A stretch of DNA of 64,000 nucleotides from Kribbella sp. VKM Ac-2569 (GCF_004216905.1 NZ_SGXJ01000006.1:372001-436000); one strand, 5' to 3'; counted from the first letter of the stretch, positions 17,646-26,454 are shown. Translations and numbers: made by a program. Notes: generated from the letters alone by a model not told the origin.

Positions 17646-18085
17646 ACGACGCAGAAGTCGTTGCCTTCGGGGTCTTTTAGCCAGAGGTGGTCGAGGGTGG
17701 TGGAGTTGTCCATGGGGACCTCTTGGAAGAGGGTGGCGCCGGCGGCTATCAGGGTGGCGGCGGTGGCGCGGATGCGTTGTTCGCGGAGGTGCTGGGGTAC
17801 GGCGCGACCGCCTGCTACCTGAAGATCCAGGTGCAGGCGGTTCTTGACCGTGCGGGGCTCGGGGACCTTGAGGAACGAGATGTTCGGGAGGACGCCGTTC
17901 GGGTCGGAGATCGAGGCGCCGTCGTACCACTCGTCCTTGGGAACGTTCAGGTCGGTGAGCCAGTCCTCCCAGGTGTCCCAGCCCTGCGGCGGATCCGCCT
18001 CCGTGTAACCGAGCGCCGTACACCAGAAGCGTGCGACGAGGGGCGGATCCGCGCAGTCGATGGTGAGCGTCCAGTTGGTCGTCAT
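17642..18085 (-). CDS. VOC superfamily (glyoxalase-like) protein
   Basis: 147 residues from ATG 18085, the size of a two-module VOC fold. The N-terminal strand T-L-T-I-D-C-A-D-P-P-L-V-A-R-F-W and the C-terminal L-K-D-P-E-G-N-D-F-C are the typical module ends; H-L-D-L sits in the middle. Such proteins bind metals or small ligands and include dioxygenases, resistance proteins and epimerases. Without an active-site assignment the function stays open. It lies just downstream of the exporter genes on the same strand (36 bases) and could be read with them. Confidence 0.8.
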   Translation of the reverse strand: MTTNWTLTIDCADPPLVARFWCTALGYTEADPPQGWDTWEDWLTDLNVPKDEWYDGASISDPNGVLPNISFLKVPEPRTVKNRLHLDLQVAGGRAVPQHLREQRIRATAATLIAAGATLFQEVPMDNSTTLDHLWLKDPEGNDFCVV

Positions 18086-18121
18086 ACCGACCACTGTGCC
18101 GCTCACCACCGACAGTTTCGC

Positions 18122-18937
18122 TCAGGTACGGCGGCGGTAGGCGCGGATCGCCAGCGGGGCGAAGACCGCGACCAGGCCGACCATCCAGGCCAGCGTGATC
18201 AGGAGTGGCTTCTGGAGCGCACCGCCGCCCATCAGGGCGCGCTCGGTGTCGACCAGGTACGTGATCGGACTGACCTTGGTGAAGGCCTGCAGGAAGCCCG
18301 GCAGCGTGCTGGCCGGGACGAAGATGTTGCTGCCGAAGGTCAGCGGGAACATCACCAGGAAGGCGATGCCCTGCACGCCTTGGGCAGTCTTCATGACCAG
18401 GCCCAGCCAGACCCAGATCCAGCACATCGACAGCGCGAACAGCAGCACGATCAGCATGCCCAGGAGGCCGTTGCCGACCCCGTTGTCGAAGCGGAAACCG
18501 AGTACGAACCCGCTCGTCATCAGGATCACGATCGACAGCGAGTACCGGACCGCGTCCCCGAGGACCGCGCCGATCAGCGGCGAGACCCGGGCGATCGGCA
18601 GGCTGCGGAACCGGTCGAACACACCCTTGGCGAAGTCGTCGTTCAGACCGACCCCGGTGCCCATCGTCGCGAACACCACGGTCTGCACGAGCAGGCCGGG
18701 CAGCAGCGTCGGCAGGTAGCTACGCCAGCCCCCGCCCCCGGCGATCGCGCCGCCGAAGACGAACAGGAACAGCGCCAGGAAGATGATCGGCTGGAACGTC
18801 ACGTCCGCCAGGGCTTCCGGGTTCTGCCGGATCCGGACGATGTTCCGCCAGGCCAGCGTCAGGCTCTGCTGTACCCAGGCGAACGGCCGTGACCGGTAGC
18901 CCAGGTGCGCAGCTGGTTCAAGAGTTGCGGTGCTCAT
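18122..18937 (-). CDS. ABC exporter permease, DrrB-like (ABC-2 type)
   Basis: 271 residues with about six membrane segments. The first lies around residues 50-68 after an amphipathic interface stretch (W-R-N-I-V-R-I-R-Q-N-P), typical for ABC-2/daunorubicin-resistance DrrB permeases. It pairs with the ATPase encoded directly upstream, overlapping it by ATGA. Such pairs export hydrophobic drugs, antibiotics or lipids (family knowledge). No regulator gene is directly attached. Confidence 0.9.
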   Translation of the reverse strand: MSTATLEPAAHLGYRSRPFAWVQQSLTLAWRNIVRIRQNPEALADVTFQPIIFLALFLFVFGGAIAGGGGWRSYLPTLLPGLLVQTVVFATMGTGVGLNDDFAKGVFDRFRSLPIARVSPLIGAVLGDAVRYSLSIVILMTSGFVLGFRFDNGVGNGLLGMLIVLLFALSMCWIWVWLGLVMKTAQGVQGIAFLVMFPLTFGSNIFVPASTLPGFLQAFTKVSPITYLVDTERALMGGGALQKPLLITLAWMVGLVAVFAPLAIRAYRRRT

Positions 18938-19923
18938 CGGCTCGCTCCTTCCAGTACGGCGTCGGACTTCTTCTCTTCGGCGGTGTGCCCGGTCAATGCC
19001 AGGAACACCTCGTCCAGGCTGGGCAGCCGCAGCGACAGCTCGGTCACCGCGATCCCTGCCTCGTCCAGCCGCCGTACGACGACCGGCATCGACGAACCGT
19101 CGCTGACCGGAACGCTGACGAGGGTGTTCACCACGTCGACGCTCGGACGTGTCCCGGTCGACTCGGCGACGATCGCGGCGACCCGCTCGAGGTGGGCCGG
19201 CTCGGCCGGGCGGACGTCCAGCGACTGCTTGCCCGCCTGAGCCTTCAGCTCGGCGGGCCGCCCGTTCGCGACCACGGAGCCCTTGTCGAACACCACGATC
19301 GAGTCGGCCAGCGCGTCGGCCTCTTCCAGGTACTGCGTGGTGAGCAGCACCGTGGTCCCGTCGAGCACCAGGTTGCGGATCGTCTCCCAGACGCCGTTGC
19401 GGGCATGCGGGTCGAGTCCGGTCGTGGGCTCGTCCAGGTACAGGATGCTCGGGTTGCCGACCAGGCTCGAGGCCAGGTCGAGCCGGCGGCGCATACCGCC
19501 CGAGTAGGTCTTCGCGATCCGGTCACCGGCGTCGACCAGCTCGAACCGCTCCAGCAGCTCGTTCGCCTTGGCTCGGGCCTGCGGTCGCGAGTAGCCGAGC
19601 AGGCGGCCGATCATGATCAGGTTGCGGCGGCCGGACATGTCCTCGTCGACACTCGCGTACTGCCCGGTCAGGCCGATGATGCTCCGGACCTTGCCGGCCT
19701 CGCGGACGACGTCGTACCCGCCGACCGTGGCGTGGCCGCTGTCCGGCCGAAGCAGCGTGCCGAGGATGCGGACCGCGGTCGTCTTGCCGGCGCCGTTAGG
19801 GCCGAGGACTCCGAGGACCGTGCCGGTCGGCACGCTCAGGTCGACGCCGGCCAGCGCGGTCGTACTGCCATATTTCTTGACCAGACCGACCGCCTCGATG
19901 GCGACCTGGTTCGTTGTGGTCAT
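18934..19923 (-). CDS. ABC exporter ATP-binding protein, DrrA-like
   Basis: 329 residues, the DrrA length. Walker A is G-P-N-G-A-G-K-T-T (41-49), the signature Y-S-G-G-M-R-R-R-L-D-L lies near residue 145, and Walker B with L-D-E-P-T-T-G-L-D follows. The C-terminal 80 residues are the extra regulatory domain of the DrrA subfamily. It energises the DrrB-like permease encoded next. ATG 19923 is chosen because the family starts shortly before A-V-x-L-V-K-K-Y-G; an upstream in-frame extension has no support. Confidence 0.92.
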   Translation of the reverse strand: MTTTNQVAIEAVGLVKKYGSTTALAGVDLSVPTGTVLGVLGPNGAGKTTAVRILGTLLRPDSGHATVGGYDVVREAGKVRSIIGLTGQYASVDEDMSGRRNLIMIGRLLGYSRPQARAKANELLERFELVDAGDRIAKTYSGGMRRRLDLASSLVGNPSILYLDEPTTGLDPHARNGVWETIRNLVLDGTTVLLTTQYLEEADALADSIVVFDKGSVVANGRPAELKAQAGKQSLDVRPAEPAHLERVAAIVAESTGTRPSVDVVNTLVSVPVSDGSSMPVVVRRLDEAGIAVTELSLRLPSLDEVFLALTGHTAEEKKSDAVLEGASR

Positions 19924-19995
19924 CGGTCCCTCCCAGCTTTCGCACTTCACTGGGACTACCGTGCCGGGTTGCCCTGGCACCGCTCTGGCACTCGG

Positions 19996-20012
19996 CTGTC
20001 AGGCCGTGACAG
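19996..20012. repeat. Small inverted repeat upstream of the exporter genes
   Basis: CTGTCA and TGACAG separated by GGCCG, inside a stretch that also repeats CTGGCAC twice at 11-bp spacing. It lies between the MFS stop and the exporter start, so it could be an operator for drrAB or part of a terminator for the MFS gene. Confidence 0.35.
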
Positions 20013-20022
20013 TGCGCTGGTA

Positions 20023-21339
20023 TCAGCCCTTCAGCGGGACGATCTCGTTGGCGAGCAGGGCCTGGTAGGCCTCGGGGTTGTACCGCGCGAGGTGGCCGCG
20101 GGCCTTCCGCCGGTACTTGAGGATCTGCCGGGTGCCGATCGCCCACAGCACGTACTGGAACGCCAGTGCGAACTTGAAGTCGTCGATCGCCTGCGGTGCA
20201 CCACCTGACGACGCGTCGAGCAGTACGCCGACCATGCCGATGCAGATCAGGGTGGCGATGAACCCGCCGGTGTTGACCATCCCGTTGGCCGCACCGAACC
20301 GCGTTGTGGGGTTGAACGTCCGCGCGTAGTCCAGCCCGAGCATCGAGCCCGGTCCGCCGGCCGCCTGTACGACGATGAGCGCGAGGAGCACCGGCAACGG
20401 CGCACGACCCGGCCAGAGCAGTACGACGGTCCACATCACGACCGAGCCCGCGATCACCGCCAGCACGATCCACGAACGGTAGAACGGGAACTTGGCGGCG
20501 TACCGCCCGACCAGCGGGCCATAGCAGAGCCCAGCGAGCACAGGAATGATCAGCATGGCCGCAGCGGTCGTCGGAGCGAGCCCCTGTCCCTGCACGAGGA
20601 ACGGGTAGCCCCAGAGCAGGCCGAACGTGCTGCCGGAGAAGCTGGTGGTGAAGTGCGTCCACAGACCGAGTCGCGTACCCGGTTCCTGCCAGGCGCGGCG
20701 CAGGTTCTTCTTGACCTCGTGCAGCGGCGGCTTGGCCCGGCGGAGCGGTTCGTCGTACGGCGAGTCCTTGATGAGGAACAGCACGAGCACACCGGCCAGG
20801 AGGCTCAGCACGCTTGCACTGGCGAACGTTGTCGTCCAACCGAAGGCGTGGAAGGCTGCGGCCATCGGCACGGTCGACATGATCGCTCCGAGACCACCGA
20901 GCATTCCGGTCGCCTGCGACATCACAGGCTGCCGTAGCGCGGGGAACCAGGACATGACCACACGCAGCACGCTGATGAAGACCAGTGCGTCGCCGACACC
21001 CAGTACGGCGCGTGCGGCGAGCGCAGCGGGGTACGAGTCGACCAGGCTGAACGCCGATTGCGCTACGAACAGCAGCCCGGACGCGGTGATCAGGAGGCGC
21101 TTGGAGCCGTACCTGTCGAGTAGTACGCCGACGGGGACCTGCATAGCGGCGTACACCGTGAGCTGTACGACGGTGAAGCTCGCCAGAGCGGATGCGGAGA
21201 TGTCGAAGCGTTCTGCGGCCTGGAGGCCGGCCACGCTCATCGAGCCGCGGTGCAGCACGGTCACGAGGTACGTCAGGACAGCAGTGGCCCACACCGCCCA
21301 GGCTCGCCGTCCGCCCAGGGGGAAGAGGAGTTCGGTCAC
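20023..21339 (-). CDS. Major facilitator superfamily transporter
   Basis: 438 residues with about twelve hydrophobic segments. The loop between helices 2 and 3 contains the MFS motif G-V-L-L-D-R-Y-G-S-K-R. The central cytoplasmic loop near residues 195-225 is charged. The pattern resembles the anion:cation symporter/nitrate-like MFS group, but the substrate cannot be named. The start is a GTG overlapping the TGA of the GntR gene (GTGA), so the regulator and transporter are co-expressed and the GntR ligand is probably the transported compound or a product of it. Confidence 0.9.
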   Translation of the reverse strand: MTELLFPLGGRRAWAVWATAVLTYLVTVLHRGSMSVAGLQAAERFDISASALASFTVVQLTVYAAMQVPVGVLLDRYGSKRLLITASGLLFVAQSAFSLVDSYPAALAARAVLGVGDALVFISVLRVVMSWFPALRQPVMSQATGMLGGLGAIMSTVPMAAAFHAFGWTTTFASASVLSLLAGVLVLFLIKDSPYDEPLRRAKPPLHEVKKNLRRAWQEPGTRLGLWTHFTTSFSGSTFGLLWGYPFLVQGQGLAPTTAAAMLIIPVLAGLCYGPLVGRYAAKFPFYRSWIVLAVIAGSVVMWTVVLLWPGRAPLPVLLALIVVQAAGGPGSMLGLDYARTFNPTTRFGAANGMVNTGGFIATLICIGMVGVLLDASSGGAPQAIDDFKFALAFQYVLWAIGTRQILKYRRKARGHLARYNPEAYQALLANEIVPLKG

Positions 21340-22082
21340 CGAGTGCCCCGCAGATCGCTCGCGGCTTCGGCAATGTGGGCGATGACGAGTTCACGGAAGC
21401 GCTTGACGCTGTTGCCGCCGAGCGCCTCGATCATCTCCTGGTGCGCGGTGATCGACTTGTCCATCCGGACCGGCTGGACCTCGATCCCGGGCACGCCCAT
21501 CCGGACCTGACGGTCCCGCAGGCTGTTGTAGAGCTTCGCCAGGATTTGGTTGCCGGCGGCATCGACGATGGCCTCGTGGAAGGCCCGGTCGGCCTCCAGG
21601 AAGCTCTTCGCGTCACCGGACTTGCGGTGCGCGCGCATCTCGTCGACGCGCTCGGTCAGCGCCTCGATCAGCCGCTTGCGCCGCGGCCAGACCTTGGCGG
21701 CAGCGTGCGTCTCGATCAGCTCGCGGGCCTCGAGGACGTCGTCGATCTCCTGCGGCAGCACCGGGAGGACGAGCGCGCCGCGCTTCGGGTACAGCTTGAC
21801 GAGGCCGGACTCCTCGAGGCGGAGCAGCGCCTCGCGCACCGGCGTACGGGAAACGCCGACTGCGGTCGCAAGCTCACCCTCGGTGAGCAGCTCGCCGCCG
21901 GGATAGGCCCGGTCCAGGATCGCGGCCTTCACGTACGCATACACGCGCTCGGCCGCGGGGATCTTCTCCACCCCCGGCGCCGCCTCGACGACCACGCGCG
22001 CAATCTCCGCGGTCTCGTCACCCAATATCAACGCATCCGGCGCCTGCGCCGGGTCCCCGCCTACCACTGAACTCCCACCCAT
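21336..22082 (-). CDS. GntR family regulator, FadR/FCD subfamily
   Basis: 248 residues. An N-terminal extension of about 40 residues precedes a GntR winged helix (about 45-110) with L-T-E-G-E-L-A-T-A-V-G-V-S-R-T-P-V-R-E-A-L. The C-terminal FCD domain (about 118-240) has the D-x-x-F-H and H-x-x-M-I-E-A-L helices whose Asp/His residues bind a metal or carboxylate effector. It is the first gene of a two-gene operon with the MFS transporter, a common arrangement for organic-acid uptake. The upstream region holds the interrupted repeat GTTGT/ACAAC (about 22098-22120), a possible autoregulatory site. Confidence 0.9.
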   Translation of the reverse strand: MGGSSVVGGDPAQAPDALILGDETAEIARVVVEAAPGVEKIPAAERVYAYVKAAILDRAYPGGELLTEGELATAVGVSRTPVREALLRLEESGLVKLYPKRGALVLPVLPQEIDDVLEARELIETHAAAKVWPRRKRLIEALTERVDEMRAHRKSGDAKSFLEADRAFHEAIVDAAGNQILAKLYNSLRDRQVRMGVPGIEVQPVRMDKSITAHQEMIEALGGNSVKRFRELVIAHIAEAASDLRGTR

Positions 22083-22164
22083 ACGGCTCGTATCTCTGTT
22101 GTATCTATCTTACACACAACTCAATCCACCGCTGAGGCCGGGTATTCCCCAGCTTGTCCACGAG

Positions 22165-22173
22165 TTATCCACA
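22165..22173 (+). promoter_or_regulatory. DnaA-box-like 9-mer in a cluster
   Basis: A perfect TTATCCACA, flanked within 30 bases by near-matches TTGTCCACG and CGTCCACAG and by the small palindrome CCACAGGATGTGG. It sits in the promoter region of the subtilisin gene, between divergent genes. Whether DnaA binds is untested. Confidence 0.4.
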
Positions 22174-22314
22174 GGCGCGTCCACAGGATGTGGGGAACTG
22201 AGCGTGATGCAGGGTTTCCCCTGCGTTGTGGATGAAGGACTCCCTCTGTCCCGAATCCGGCCTAAAGTCTCCGCTTACCGGGCCCGTCCGCCCGGCACGC
22301 TCTGAGGAGGCATC

Positions 22315-23700
22315 TTGTCCCGAACGTCCCGCCCCCGCCGACTGGCAGCCGGCCTCTCCGCCATCGCCCTGGCGTGTGTGTCCCTGGGTGCCGCGACCAC
22401 GGCGCAAGCCGACCCGGCACCCGGCCCCCTGATGAACTACGTGGTGAACACGAAGGCCACGCCCGGTCACGTCCGGAAGACCGAGGACGCGGTGAAGGCC
22501 GCCGGCGGGACCGTCCTGGTCTCGTACCGGCAGCTCGGCGTGGTGATCGCGCAGTCGACGAACCCGGACTTCAAGACCGACGTCCGCGTTTCGCGTGATG
22601 TGCAGTCGGTCGGCGCCACCCGGACCGCGGCGGTCAGCGAAGGTCCCGGCGGGCTGAACTCGAATGACCTCGCCGAGGCGACCCCGGTCGCCGACCCGCG
22701 CGAGGGCGAGCAGTGGGACATGGTCCAGATCAAGGCGGACCAGGCCCACGCGGTGACCGACGGCTCCCGGAACGTGCTCGTCGGCATCAACGACAGCGGC
22801 GTCGACGACACCCACCCCGACCTCGCGCCGAACTTCGACGCTGCGGACTCGGTGAGCTGCGTGGACAACGGCGTACCGGACACCGCAGCGGGCGCCTGGC
22901 GGCCGACGACCAGCTCGCACGGCACACACGTGGCCGGGACGGTCGCTGCTGCCCGGAACGGCGTCGGGATCGTCGGGGTCGCACCCGGCGTACGGATCGC
23001 GTCGGTCAAGGTCGTGAACGACGCGGGCTACATCTACCCGGAGTACTCGATCTGCGGGATCGTGTGGGCCGCGCAGCATCGGATGGCCGTGACGAACCAC
23101 AGCTACTTCATCGACCCGTACGAGTTCTGGTGCAAGGACAACGGGGACCAGGGCGCAGTGCAGGAAGCCGTACGGCGCGCGTACGCGTGGGCGACCGACC
23201 AGGGCACGCTCTCGGTCGCGGCCGCCGGTAACTCGAACTACGACCTGTCCAACAAGACCACGGACGCCAACAGCCCGAACGACTCGACCGCCGTCACACG
23301 GACGATCAACAACGACTGCCTCGACATGCCGACCGAACTGCCCGGCGTCATCACCGTCGCCAGCACCACCGTCGACCGCGTGAAGAGCAGCTTCTCCAAC
23401 TTCGGCCTGAACAAGATCGACGTCGCAGCCCCCGGCAGCTCGATCCTGTCCACGGTCCCCGGCGGCTACGCCAAGTTCAGCGGTACGTCGATGGCGTCGC
23501 CGCACGTCACCGGCATCGCGGCCCTGATGAAGTCCACCCACCCGTGGTGGGGCCCGCGCGACATCGAACGCGCCCTCCACCACGAAGCAGACGACACCGC
23601 CTGCCCCACCACCCCCGACCCCCGCTGCACCGGCACCACAGCCAACAACGCCTTCTACGGCGAAGGCATCGCCGACGCCCTAGACGCCGTAACCCCCTGA
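22315..23700 (+). CDS. Secreted S8 family subtilisin-like serine protease
   Basis: 461 residues. The signal peptide has basic residues 6-9, a hydrophobic core and a likely cut after A-Q-A (about residue 32). Residues 40-100 look like an inhibitor-type propeptide. The catalytic triad is D160 (G-I-N-D-S-G-V), H202 (S-H-G-T-H-V-A-G) and S392 (S-G-T-S-M-A-S-P-H-V), with oxyanion N306 in A-A-G-N-S. Several Cys are present, typical of exported actinobacterial subtilases. The start is TTG 22315, four bases after a strong AGGAGG. A 13-bp terminator hairpin follows the stop. Confidence 0.95.
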   Translation: MSRTSRPRRLAAGLSAIALACVSLGAATTAQADPAPGPLMNYVVNTKATPGHVRKTEDAVKAAGGTVLVSYRQLGVVIAQSTNPDFKTDVRVSRDVQSVGATRTAAVSEGPGGLNSNDLAEATPVADPREGEQWDMVQIKADQAHAVTDGSRNVLVGINDSGVDDTHPDLAPNFDAADSVSCVDNGVPDTAAGAWRPTTSSHGTHVAGTVAAARNGVGIVGVAPGVRIASVKVVNDAGYIYPEYSICGIVWAAQHRMAVTNHSYFIDPYEFWCKDNGDQGAVQEAVRRAYAWATDQGTLSVAAAGNSNYDLSNKTTDANSPNDSTAVTRTINNDCLDMPTELPGVITVASTTVDRVKSSFSNFGLNKIDVAAPGSSILSTVPGGYAKFSGTSMASPHVTGIAALMKSTHPWWGPRDIERALHHEADDTACPTTPDPRCTGTTANNAFYGEGIADALDAVTP

Positions 23701-23703
23701 ACC

Positions 23704-23735
23704 GAGCGGGGGTCCCCCGCCCGGGACCCCCGCTC
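23704..23735 (+). terminator. Intrinsic terminator-like hairpin after the protease gene
   Basis: GAGCGGGGGTCCC at 23704-23716 pairs perfectly with 23723-23735 around a 6-base loop, starting 3 bases after the protease stop. No T-run follows. Confidence 0.75.
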
Positions 23736-23748
23736 ACAGCCACTGTCT

Positions 23749-23863
23749 TACCGGCGAACTGTGGTTTGCCGGGCATGTGGTCTGCCGGGGAACTGTGGTT
23801 GACCGCGGGAAACTATGGTTTACCGGGGACGAAGAGATGTGGATTGCCGAGAGAACTGTGGTC
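23749..23863. repeat. Degenerate 18-bp tandem repeat, six units
   Basis: Units start at 23749, 23767, 23783, 23801, 23821 and 23845 with lengths 18, 16, 18, 20, 24 and 19. The consensus is TRCCGGGGAACTGTGGTT; units 1 and 3 are closest. Length varies mainly in the middle of the unit, which argues against a coding repeat. Confidence 0.75.
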
Positions 23864-23926
23864 GGCCCAACGCGGTGCTACGCACGGCTCCTCCGTCGCC
23901 GCACTACGCGCCGCCCCACCCACCCT

Positions 23927-24006
23927 CCGGCTTAGCGCCGGCACACAGTTCCGGCTAGCGCCGCGTACTGCCGGCTACCGCCGGCGAGCTGCGGGCTAGC
24001 GCCCGC
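23927..24006. repeat. Array of four mini-hairpins
   Basis: CCGGC-TTAGC-GCCGG (23927-23941), CCGGC-TAGC-GCCGC (23951-23964), CCGGC-TACC-GCCGG (23971-23984) and GCGGGC-TAGC-GCCCGC (23991-24006). They are spaced 20-24 bp. The last one carries compensating changes that keep the stem. Confidence 0.7.
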
Positions 24007-24380
24007 CTTCTGCTCGCAGCGCTCGCAAGCAACCACCAGCCCCACGCCCCGACCAAGTCGACTGTCGTCCGGGCAACTGCAGCGGCGCCCCGCGACCGGC
24101 CAACCACCACGCGACGCGAACCGACGGACTGGCGGCCTGCGCGCCCGCCGCAAGGCCAGCACCCACCACTGAGCCTGCGAGCCGGACCGCTTAGTCACGG
24201 GTCGCCGTCGAGACCTGCATGTAGCGAGACATGGGTCGAGCCTGATCCTGAGGTCCCGCACAACTGCGGGCGGCTGGAGCATGTCGAAGATTCCCGCGAC
24301 CAAGTCGCGATGTCGACATCGCGAGCCAGGTATGCACCAATGATCCGCCTTCGAGCCTCGCAAGGGTCTCGCGCCGCCAA

Positions 24381-26126
24381 CTACTGATGCGCCGCCGCAT
24401 CTATCTCCCGAAGAAGATCCGCAAGTTCGGCGGGAATCTCGGACACTCGATGGCTCCGAGCAACCGCAACCATGGATACGGGCTTGTAGCCAGAGGATTG
24501 GAGGGTCTTGTTCAGATCTGCCACAATCTGCTTAGGCGGACAATACCTCCGCCGAAAATCCGCAGACTTCCAGCTGACGCCAAACTCATTCTTAAATTTC
24601 GTCATGACGTCGACCTGATGAGTCTTCGCTCCCACCTCGTACGCAATTCTGTCGCTCAACATTCTCCCGAACACCGCATCTTCCATCGTGAGGGTTATAT
24701 TGTCGATTTCACTATCGATAAAAGATTCCGGCGCTCCAGAAAGGCGAGAGAGTACGGAGGTTTGAATCACATAGCTCTCAAGCTCCTTACGCTCCCAGAT
24801 ATGTGCCGAGATGCAGGCTTGCTGAAACTTGTCCATCACCTCGACACATTGATTGTCAGGTCGATAGTCGCGATCCAAGATTACAAATACCTTGATTGCA
24901 TCTGGCAGCAACTCGCTGCAGAGCCATTTGAATGGCTCAACCTGACCCCATTTTGAGTATCCACCAAGCGGAACGACGGTCACGCTCGGGTGGCTCTGAA
25001 GCGATTCGAGATTCAATATTCGGGCAAACCGCCGAAGGACATTCATGTCTTGGCCCTCGACGAAGACGGCCACGCGTGACCGGAGAGCGCGAGCCAGTCG
25101 CAGATTGAACGCGGTCCCGAGGGTTGCGGACAGCATCTCGAGGTCCGCCTCGTTCTTCGGTCGGCGTGAGGTGGTTCGGGTCTTGTCAACCAACGTTGTC
25201 AGTCGCGGATCGGCCTCGGCTACCACCTCCGCCGAGTGAGTCGCCACCACTACCTGACGATCCAGCGACTCCAACACGTGAACAAGCCTTCTTTGAAGAT
25301 CCGGGTGCAGGTACACCTCTGGCTCATCCAGGATGACAGTTGAGCGATCCCGGACTCGGTATATGTGAAAGAGCAACTGGAGCCAGATTTGAATACCATC
25401 GCCGGCCCAGGCGATCTCCTTAGGTACCCGACTGCCGTCTTCATAATAGAAGGTGTCAAGAGCCATTCCCTTGGATTCCATATGATGACTTAATTGATCA
25501 ATCTGAATATCTCCGAGCCAAGGCCTCGCCCACGCAATGAAGTCGTTTAGACTTCCATCATCCTGCAACATCCGCAGTTGGTTTCGGAAGTGTCGACTAC
25601 TTAATCTTCCGGAAATATTTCGAGTAACCGTGGTGGTCTCAATCAGATATTCCGTGTGTTCAAGGGGGCTGAGGATCGGAATGACACCTAGGGGTGGGAA
25701 CTCTGAACGCGCCTGACCTATCGATGTTACAGGGAATCCATTGGCACGGGTTAGATAAAAGAATGGGTTGACGGCATCGTCGTCATCCGGCTCTTCGGGC
25801 CATACAGCAGTCAACTTGACGCCACTCTTCCAGGTGAGTTCAAGCGCCGCCTCTGCATCTCCAAACTCATATCTAATACTGTCTCGTAATGCCGGGAACT
25901 CGCGCAACGTAACAGGGTAGCCAAGAAGCCGCGACCCGTTGTGCTGGATCGCCACATCCGGTTTGCGGGCGTACGCGTAACGGAGCAATACCTCGACGGT
26001 TCTGATCGCGGTCAGAATTGTCGACTTTCCAGCGTTATTGGGCCCCACCAAATAGGCGCTCTCACCAAAAGTCAGGGTGAATTTCTTGAAAGCGCGGAAG
26101 TTTGTCAACTTCAATTGCTTAAGCAT
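24381..26126 (-). CDS. OLD-family ATPase with C-terminal TOPRIM nuclease domain
   Basis: 581 residues from ATG 26126 (preceded by GGGGGG); starts at 26144 or 26204 are possible. Residues 1-300 are an SMC/RecF-like ATPase: Walker A G-P-N-N-A-G-K-S (28-35), Walker B I-L-D-E-P-E with D267/E268, and the T-H-S switch at 296-298. A TOPRIM domain follows with E357 (V-E-G-Q-D), D418-R-D420 and the R-K-E-L-E-S-Y stretch at 446-452. OLD proteins are DNA nucleases found in phage defence, alone or with a helicase (Gabija) or retron (family knowledge). Here no helicase, reverse transcriptase or methylase is adjacent. Base composition is plainly lower in G+C than the neighbours, suggesting recent transfer. 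Confidence 0.85.
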   Translation of the reverse strand: MLKQLKLTNFRAFKKFTLTFGESAYLVGPNNAGKSTILTAIRTVEVLLRYAYARKPDVAIQHNGSRLLGYPVTLREFPALRDSIRYEFGDAEAALELTWKSGVKLTAVWPEEPDDDDAVNPFFYLTRANGFPVTSIGQARSEFPPLGVIPILSPLEHTEYLIETTTVTRNISGRLSSRHFRNQLRMLQDDGSLNDFIAWARPWLGDIQIDQLSHHMESKGMALDTFYYEDGSRVPKEIAWAGDGIQIWLQLLFHIYRVRDRSTVILDEPEVYLHPDLQRRLVHVLESLDRQVVVATHSAEVVAEADPRLTTLVDKTRTTSRRPKNEADLEMLSATLGTAFNLRLARALRSRVAVFVEGQDMNVLRRFARILNLESLQSHPSVTVVPLGGYSKWGQVEPFKWLCSELLPDAIKVFVILDRDYRPDNQCVEVMDKFQQACISAHIWERKELESYVIQTSVLSRLSGAPESFIDSEIDNITLTMEDAVFGRMLSDRIAYEVGAKTHQVDVMTKFKNEFGVSWKSADFRRRYCPPKQIVADLNKTLQSSGYKPVSMVAVARSHRVSEIPAELADLLREIDAAAHQ

Positions 26127-26248
26127 GTCGCCCCCCGTCGTCATTCGCAGGGACAGTAGCACCTGATGTCCAACGGGGGAACAGTTCCGGGGTTTCCGCA
26201 TCACTAACGGAGTCGAATCGCGACGACACCACCAATGCCAGCTTGGAT

Positions 26249-26265
26249 TCCGTCCTTAGGACGGA
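26249..26265. repeat. Perfect palindrome between OLD gene and the XRE cassette
   Basis: TCCGTCC and GGACGGA separated by TTA. It lies upstream of the OLD-type gene and could be its operator. Confidence 0.4.
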
Positions 26266-26420
26266 TCAGATGTCCCTCCGGAGCGGCGCTACGCTGGAAC
26301 ACCACTCCGGACGAATAGTCCAGCAGGTCGAGGGGTCTGGACGTGCTTGAAGCCGTTGTCCACCTAGTACCTGTGCAGGCCGTTGTTATTCGTCCAGATG
26401 TCGATGTGGAGCCAGTGGAG

Positions 26421-26454
26421 GTCCACGCGGTGGACTCGGAGGCACGCCGAGTCC
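26421..26454 (-). terminator. Overlapping hairpins, probable terminator of the XRE cassette
   Basis: GTCCAC/GTGGAC with a 3-base loop (26421-26435) overlaps GGACTCGG/CCGAGTCC with a 7-base loop (26432-26454). Both arms are perfect and mutually exclusive. They lie about 100 bases past the last gene of the minus-strand cassette. Confidence 0.45.

Larger units (their letters stand above)
23701..24380. other. 680-bp non-coding region with two repeat families
   Basis: After the protease terminator this stretch contains a degenerate tandem repeat (23749-23863), then four small hairpins (23927-24006), then about 370 bp with no recognised feature up to the convergent OLD-type gene. Short open frames here have repeat-driven, low-complexity translations and are not accepted as genes. 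Confidence 0.6.

Noticed and set aside
16278..18425. 715-residue minus-strand frame
   Set aside because: Antisense to the serine hydrolase and to the VOC gene in another frame, with low-complexity Arg/Pro-rich composition.
22165..22173. Chromosomal replication origin
   Set aside because: Only one perfect box with two near-boxes, and no dnaA, dnaN or gyrase genes nearby.
23749..24006. CRISPR array
   Set aside because: Unit length and sequence vary, there are no unique spacers of constant length and no cas genes.
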